From positions 81,390,919 to 81,454,918 of the forward strand of contig CM057464.1 in assembly GCA_030035585.1 (NCBI GenBank): a stretch of 64,000 nt of DNA, written 5' to 3'. The notes under the pieces were generated by a model that worked only from the letters and a program-made list of their open reading frames with translations, searched no databases and was not told where the DNA came from. Source of the stretch: Dugong dugon. Taxonomy: Eukaryota > Chordata > Mammalia > Sirenia > Dugongidae. The translations under genes and the position numbers were made by a program. Each line of letters opens with the position of its first letter. Positions within the stretch are counted from its first letter, which is position 1. Shown piece after piece: positions 58,621 through 64,000 of this stretch.

Positions 58621-59571
58621 AAGTATAGCTCTCTCAATTCTCTGTTCTTCCTTAACTGCAGGCTCTTTATTCCTAGAATAAGTGACATTATTTACATTAC
58701 TTACACAATTCCTTGAAGTCTTGCTCCCATCAAGAAGAGATGCAGAGCAGAAACTCCCCCAATTTATCTTTTTTTGGTGGATGCTCTAGTACACACTCAG
58801 AACCCCCATCACTATTGAGGCACTCATTCCTCAGCTGCTGACATTATTGACACCTGAGGGATCCCAGCTGAGTCTGTCTTAGAGACTTACACTCAGCCAG
58901 AGTGCTACCACACCCAAGGTCACAAACTCTTCCTGGGGTCAGCCACATGTATTGTATAATCATTGTAGGATTATAAAGGCTTGGTCACTGTGCCTCAAGG
59001 CTAAACCTCTGAATGGCCATCCTAGTGCCAGCATTCCAAGTAAGATTAGCTGAGGCCTTTTTTGCCAAGATGCCACAACTCAATCATTCCTCTTCAGGAT
59101 TCTACTTCCATTACTATCCCAAGCATGGATCCCAAGAACAGTAGTAAATACACTTCTTACACAGCAATGCCTATCTCCAAGTTTGCTTCTCAAGAAGTAG
59201 GATCTAAGACACAATACTTGCCAAATATAAAAACCAAAGACCTTTGATTTTAAAAGAGTTTGCTGTTAATCTTTATGAAGAAAAAGAAAGAAAGAATAAA
59301 GCATGACATTTGCAAAGATTCTGGTATTACTCATAATGTATATTAATAATTATATTATTTTGGCAACTCATCTTTATTGATTTCATACTACTGCCACACA
59401 CTTTGTTTAATTATAACACATGTTATTTAATCCTACTAATATTTTAAATGCTGGGTTCTTAAACTGTGTGTCAAGGCATTCCTGGTACTGTAGCAAACTC
59501 ACAGGAGGTGCCATGGAATATTTAATAATCTGAGAAAATCACAAGTATGCTCTATATCTGTTGGACATTAG
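58621..59571. other. No recognised feature
   Basis: Unassigned; 58650-59220 is less AT-rich and might be an old LTR or LINE piece. Confidence 0.4.
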
Positions 59572-59775
59572 AGTCCCTGGGTGGCATAAACAGTTCAGTC
59601 TGGGCTACTAATCAAACGGTTGGTGGTTTGAACTCACACGGAGACCCCTTGGAAAAAGTCCTGGCAATCTGCTTAGAAAAGGTCACAGCCATTAAACCCT
59701 ATGGAGCACAGTTCTACTCTGAAACACAAGGAGTTGGCATGAGTTGGAGTTGACTTGATGGCAACTGATTTCGTT
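59572..59775 (+). repeat. AfroSINE, older variant
   Basis: AGTCCCTGGGTGGCATAAAC, GGTTTGAACTCACACGGAGA, AACCCTATGGAGCACAGTTC and an RTE-like tail GAGTTGGAGTTGACTTGATG. Confidence 0.88.
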
Positions 59776-59817
59776 TTTATTGTGTGAGCTATTAGTGTAG
59801 AATAATTCAGTTTCAAC

Positions 59818-60462
59818 TGTAGATTAGATTCCTTTCATTGATGTCATATTTGTCATAGAAGAAAAATCCAAAACTCTTAGGAATGAAAACATGTTTATTG
59901 AGGAATAGAGGAGTTTGAACTGGACAGCACAATAGTGAAAGTACAATGTGCTCTGAGTTAGAACCAGAGGGCAGCTTAAACACAGAAATATCAGGAACAA
60001 CCAGGCAACTTTTCTGATTGACTGATATTTACAGAGATTTATGTAATCAGTCACAAAGTTATCATTAGATCCCAGGAGTTTCAGTTGAAAGACCATAAAC
60101 ATTTCAAAATAACTTGTTTTTCTAATCTGTAGACATCTTGGGGCCAGCATGGATAAGCATTTTGCAAAATTAGTTTTTCAGGGGACTTGGCACAACCACT
60201 CCTTCCAAGAACCAGTTGTGTAAGCAAGGGAGTGGACAGCAGTTTTCCTGAAATAATCAACTATAATCTTAAGTATATTGCTGAACCCCACCCTTATTTG
60301 CTATGGGCAGATAAAGTTTTATAAGAGTCAAGCTGTGGGTAAAAGCAGAAATACGGCTAAAGGAAAAAAAAAAGAGTCTAAAGAAAAACGTAATCTAATC
60401 TGGACCTGGGTCAGCCAGTGTAGTTATTTCAAATGCCTCAGGCTTTGGGGTTTGCTTATACA
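59818..60462 (-). mobile_element. 3' LTR of a class I ERV, antisense
   Basis: On the minus strand it begins TGTATAAGCAAACCCCAAAG directly after a polypurine tract and ends AATCTAATCTACA, 645 bases. The poly-A signal AATAAA (plus strand TTTATT, 59893-59898) lies near its 3' end. It belongs with the env remnant to its right. Confidence 0.7.
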
Positions 60463-60475
60463 TTCCCCCTTTTTG
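60463..60475 (-). promoter_or_regulatory. Polypurine tract of the antisense ERV
   Basis: On the minus strand, CAAAAAGGGGGAA stands immediately before the LTR start TG. This is the standard primer for plus-strand synthesis and fixes the LTR border. Confidence 0.8.
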
Positions 60476-60721
60476 ATCAAGACTCTGGTAGGGGGCACTG
60501 ATTTGATCACATTCGCCCACATAGGAGTAACACTTTTTGTATAAGGATTTTAGTTGGACACTCTAGAATTCTAAGTCATCAGTTAATTAAGTGATTAATA
60601 AAGTGTTTACCCTCACCTTGACATTCTATTGGATTTCATCTTCAGGGTGAGCTGTTATTTATTGGGGTTAGTGTTGTAAACAGGGCCATATTAGAGGAAG
60701 AGTTTGACTTTATAAAAGGAC
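60476..60721 (-). other. ERV sequence between env and 3' LTR
   Basis: Continuous with 61872 onward once the inserted RTE (60722-61863) is removed; the word AAAAGGAC is present on both sides. Confidence 0.6.
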
Positions 60722-61863
60722 AAAAAATCAAAAATCCTCACAACTGGACCAATAAGCAACACCATTATAAACAGAGAAAATATTGAAGTTGTCAAGGACT
60801 TCATTTTACTTGGATCCACAAGCAATGCCCAAGGAAGCAGCAGTCAAAAAATCAAATGACATATTGCATTGGGAAAATCTGATGCAAAAGACCTCTTCAA
60901 AGTGTTGAAAAGCAAAGATGTCACTTTGAGGACTAAGGTGCACCTGACCCAAGCCCTGGTATTTTCAATCACCTCCTATGCATGTGAAAATTGAACATGT
61001 ATATGGTGTCGACAAAGAACATTAAATATACCATGGACTTCCAGAAGAACCAACAAGTCTGTCTTGGAAGAAGTACAGAATGCTCCTTGGAAGCGAGGAT
61101 GATAAGACTTCGTCTCACATACTTTGGACATGTTATCAGGATGGACCAGTCCTTAGAGAAGAACACCATGCTTGCTAAAGCAGAGGGTCAGTGTAAAAGA
61201 GAAAGATTCTCAAAGAGATGGATTGATACAATGGCTGCAACAATGGGCTCAAACATAATGTCATGGTTATCTAGTGCTACTATAATAGATGATATCACAA
61301 TCAGAGATTTATTCTCTTATAGTCTAAGAGGTTAGAAGTCTGAATTCAGGGCACCAGCTACCAAAGAAGCCTTTCTCTTTCTGTTGCTTCTGGGGGAAGG
61401 TCCTTGTTATCAATATTCTCCTGGTCTAGGTGTTTCTCAGTGCAGAGACCCCAGGTCCAAAAGACCTGCTTCTCACTTAGTGGTATGAGGTCCTTCTCCT
61501 CTCTGCTCGCTTCTCTCTTTTATATCTCAAAAGAGATTGACTCAAGATACAACCTAATCCTGTAGACTGAGTCCTGCCTCATTAATGTAACAGCCTCTAA
61601 TCCTGCCTACTTAGCATCAAAGAGGCTTGACTTTACAACACATAGGATAATCACAACAGATTGCAAAACGGTGGACAACCACACCATACTGGGAATCATG
61701 GCCTAGACAAGTTGATTCACATTTTTAGGGAATACAATTCAATCCATAACACATACCAATGACCATAAGGGTGGCACAGGACTAGGCAGTTTGTTGATCT
61801 GTTGTACACAGGGTTCTATGAGTTGGAACTGACTCGACAGTACCTAACAACAACAACAACAAC
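60722..61863 (+). mobile_element. RTE 3' portion inserted in the ERV and itself interrupted
   Basis: Parts 60722-61258 (AATCCTCACAACTGGACCAA to GGCTCAAACATAA) and 61752-61863 (GACCATAAGGGTGGCACAGG to TAACAACAACAACAAC). Target duplication AAAAGGAC at 60714-60721 and 61864-61871. Frame 60991-61335 is a broken RTE C-terminus running into the LTR. Confidence 0.88.
61259..61751 (-). mobile_element. Solo MLT1-like LTR inserted in the RTE
   Basis: The plus strand begins TGTCATGGTTATCTAGTGCT and ends ATACAATTCAATCCATAACA, the antisense of the MLT1-like LTRs; TTTATATCTCAAAAGAGATT is shared with 8042. Flanks CATAA (61254-61258) and CATAC (61752-61756) fit a 5-base duplication with one mismatch. Confidence 0.9.
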
Positions 61864-61871
61864 AAAAGGAC

Positions 61872-63265
61872 TAACTCAAGGTGCAAAATCAGTCTCCTCC
61901 CATAATTTGACTTCTTCAAAATTCATAACCTTTTGCATAGTGAGGGGAGTTGCAGTGACATTACATATATTAGATAAGTATTTCATGGCACATGTGATTG
62001 TACATATAATGATTATTACAATGATTAAGGCAATTATTCCACTTTGTAATTTGAATGCAACCAGGAACCAACACCTTCTGATATCCAGCTAAAAATACCA
62101 AAAAGGGGGGAATCGTACATGGGAGGTATTGAGTACAACCAAGTAGCCTTCTGGAGAACTTTTGTAATATTCTCTTCTACTTCTTCTGTGGTATTTATCC
62201 AAGTACAACAGGAGATGTTGACTATAGCACAAAGTCCTCCTTGCTGGATTAAAAGAAAGCCAAACTTTATTCTGTTGTCTAACGCTACTTTGACTAAAGA
62301 TTCTAAAGACTTTTCTTGTGCTTCCATTCCATCAGCAATATCATCAGCAATTTGAGCCATAGTAGCCAATAGATAGTGGATAGATTTTTCAAGTTGAAGA
62401 ACACCATGCCAAGGTAAGAAGGCTCAACGTAATAATTCATCCCATAGCTGTTCTATCTGCTATTGGATTTCCAGGGTCTTCCCATTCTTTTTTTTGTGAG
62501 TTTTAGGACTAGCACAGGTTTCTAAATTATTTTACTAATAGATGCTTTTATTATAAGCATGAATATTTAAAGGGACTCCCAGGTACCCTAAGGTACACTG
62601 ACCTATTGATCACCAATCATTCACACAAGGTAATGCCTAAGCATATGATTCATTGTTTGGATTTAGTTCATTTTCTGTAGGGTACTCTAATCCTCCACGT
62701 ATAAATACTTACCCATAAGGGACACAGACCATACCCACTCTATCATCGTCATGTGCGAAGGGAATGGATTGATTAGTTTGTTTGAGTCAGTTTTCTGTGA
62801 AGGAACTGTTTCAGACAGATAATCATCCTAAAAATGCCAGCATCAGTTTCCTGCAGGAATAGAAATCGAGATTACTGATCTAAGAGGAATAGTCTGTGGA
62901 TGTGGCATAGTATCTAGGTCGACCATACTATTTTTTGGTCAGATTAAAACAGGGCTTCTGAAGTTGATCTAATAGTCAGGGGGGATACCACAATCTGACA
63001 TGTATCATTCATTTGACAATGATGTCACTGAAATTAACAGCAGCAGTGGGTACAAGTCTCTAATCTGACAGAAGTAATGCTAGTAGATCTGAATTTTCAT
63101 GCATAGAATTAGGGGAGCAGTGGCAAATTCAGAAATTACTTATAGGCAGTAGCTACTGATTGAGCTAGTCTAACAAATGAATTTTTCTTTCAAGAGTTAA
63201 TGAGTTAAGTAGTAAGAGGAAACTTAAGGAGAGCTTCACAAGAAAGGAAAACTATCCAGAAGGAA
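61872..63265 (-). pseudogene. Class I ERV env remnant (SU end and transmembrane subunit)
   Basis: Env proteins mediate virus-cell fusion; this is a decayed copy. The minus-strand frame 62369-62034 (111 residues) holds transmembrane-subunit landmarks: a heptad-like N-terminal region, LDNR at residues 30-33 in the position of the so-called immunosuppressive segment, and the C-X6-CC motif with Cys at residues 47, 54 and 55, typical of gammaretrovirus-type env. It then has an SW...GSWL stretch before the membrane anchor region and loses its frame at 62034. Upstream (62370-63265) stops are frequent, and only a vague SU-like segment remains. An RTE splits its downstream side and an LTR its upstream side. 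Not functional. Confidence 0.7.
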
Positions 63266-63732
63266 TGTCATGGATTGAATTATGTCCCCCCAAAAATGTG
63301 TGTATCAATCAGGCTGGGCCATGGTTCCTGGTATAGTGTGATTTTCCTATATGCTGTAAATCCTGCCTCTATGATATTAGTGAGGAAGGATGGGTGGCAG
63401 TTGTGTTAGTTATGCAGGACTCAATCTACAAGTTTGGATTGCATCCTGAGGCACTATCTTGAGATATAAAAGAGAGAAGTGAGAGACAGGGAGACCTCAT
63501 ACCACCAACAAAGCAGTGCCAGGAGCAGAACATGCCCTTTGGACCCAGGGTCCCTGCAGGAGAAGCGCCTAGTCTGGGGGAACATAGATGAGAGGGCTGA
63601 CAGAGAGAGAAAGCCTTCCTCTGGAGCTGACACACTGAATTTGGACTTTTAGCCTACTTTGCTGTAAGGAAATAAACTTCTCTTTGTTAAAGCCATCCAT
63701 TCGTGGTATTTCTGTTGTAAATGACTGAGACA
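63266..63732 (+). mobile_element. Solo MLT1/MaLR-like LTR inserted in the ERV
   Basis: TGTCATGGATTGAATTATGT start, GTAAATGACTGAGACA end, AATAAA at about 63670. Five-base flanks AGGAA (63261-63265) and AGTAA (63733-63737) match at four of five positions. Confidence 0.9.
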
Positions 63733-64000
63733 AGTAATATAATAAAGCAAACAACACAAAAAACAATAGCTACAAGAAAATAAGTTGCTTCTATCACTTG
63801 TATGAGAGAGTAAAGTTTTACCAGGGGAGAAGTCTGCAAGTATGAAGCACAATTATTAATACAAGAAAGACGAAAACTGTAAAACAAAGTCCAAAGATTT
63901 CACCAGGCTTCCTGGAGTCTTGATCTTGGGATCAGCTGTCCACCTCAGGTGTCATCTGTTTCTTGCCACTTGGGCATTTCAGAGTGATTTTCAGATCTCC
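63733..64000 (-). other. Probable upstream ERV sequence, runs off the window
   Basis: By position this continues the interrupted antisense ERV. A hydrophobic minus-strand frame (63887-63687) could be an env leader remnant, but this is weak. Confidence 0.3.

Noticed and set aside
62096-62112. A5G6-type polypurine tract on the plus strand
   Set aside because: It looks like a retroviral polypurine tract, but it lies within the minus-strand env reading and in the wrong orientation; the real tract precedes the LTR at 60463-60475.
1-64000. Many open frames of 60-145 codons as possible host genes
   Set aside because: Those outside L1, RTE and ERV remnants have no domains, no codon pattern, no splice-site-flanked series and often translate simple repeats or LTR sequence.
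1-64000. A novel multi-gene biological system
   Set aside because: No set of intact, co-oriented or functionally linked genes exists here; the structure is fully compatible with stacked retroelement insertions in a gene-poor region.

Overview
This is nuclear DNA of a placental mammal, almost certainly an afrotherian and most likely an elephant or close relative. The evidence is the repeat content. There are many copies of a tRNA-derived SINE of AfroSINE type, whose 3' part copies the 3' end of an RTE-clade LINE, plus about nine RTE copies, a nearly full-length L1, and older pan-mammalian repeats (MIR, L2-like, Tigger). Base composition is AT-rich. I found no intact host gene, no splice-consistent exon series, no rRNA, true tRNA, CRISPR or operon-like structure. 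The window reads as intergenic or deep intronic sequence built by successive retrotransposon insertions.

Layout. 1-7125: a nearly full-length, dead L1 (5'UTR, broken ORF1, unusually long inter-ORF region, broken ORF2, G-rich 3'UTR, and a triple poly-A tail). 7390-8276: two AfroSINEs and an antisense MLT1/MaLR-like LTR. 9090-9227: a small retrocopy with a 17-bp target duplication. 9644-11128: a 1.5 kb RTE. 13193-13490: a Tigger transposase relic. 14808-16012: a partial MaLR-like element. 19500-23430: a dense cluster in which a MIR is interrupted by a SINE and a solo LTR, and another LTR is interrupted by an internally deleted RTE. 29280-31330: a complete two-LTR MaLR-like element. 33037-36840: two antisense RTEs (one carrying a nested RTE and a SINE) flanking a degenerate ERV pol piece. 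39766-42220: an RTE-like fragment, a perfect 24-bp inverted repeat and the longest RTE (1.8 kb). 44487-45712: a DNA-transposon-like relic and an RTE tail. 49200-55690: SINEs and several ERV-type LTRs. 56046-58620: two RTEs and an LTR-like repeat that recurs in inverted orientation at 50447-50958. 59818-64000: the 3' half of an antisense class I ERV (LTR, polypurine tract, env transmembrane-subunit pseudogene) invaded by an RTE, which is itself invaded by an LTR, and by a second solo LTR.

How the parts relate. None of the elements looks autonomous now. L1 and RTE were the replication engines; the AfroSINE shares its 3' end with RTE, as expected of a SINE mobilised by RTE machinery. Nested insertions give a relative chronology: MIR, L2-like and Tigger first; the class I ERV older than the RTE inserted in it; some MaLR-like LTRs younger than RTE (61259-61751) and at least one older (21559-22982). 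I see no previously undescribed functional system. The most interesting items are the layered ERV at the right edge, the internally deleted RTE with intact ends, the complete MaLR-like element, the perfect inverted repeat at 40011-40076 and an unnamed LTR-like family present as an inverted pair.
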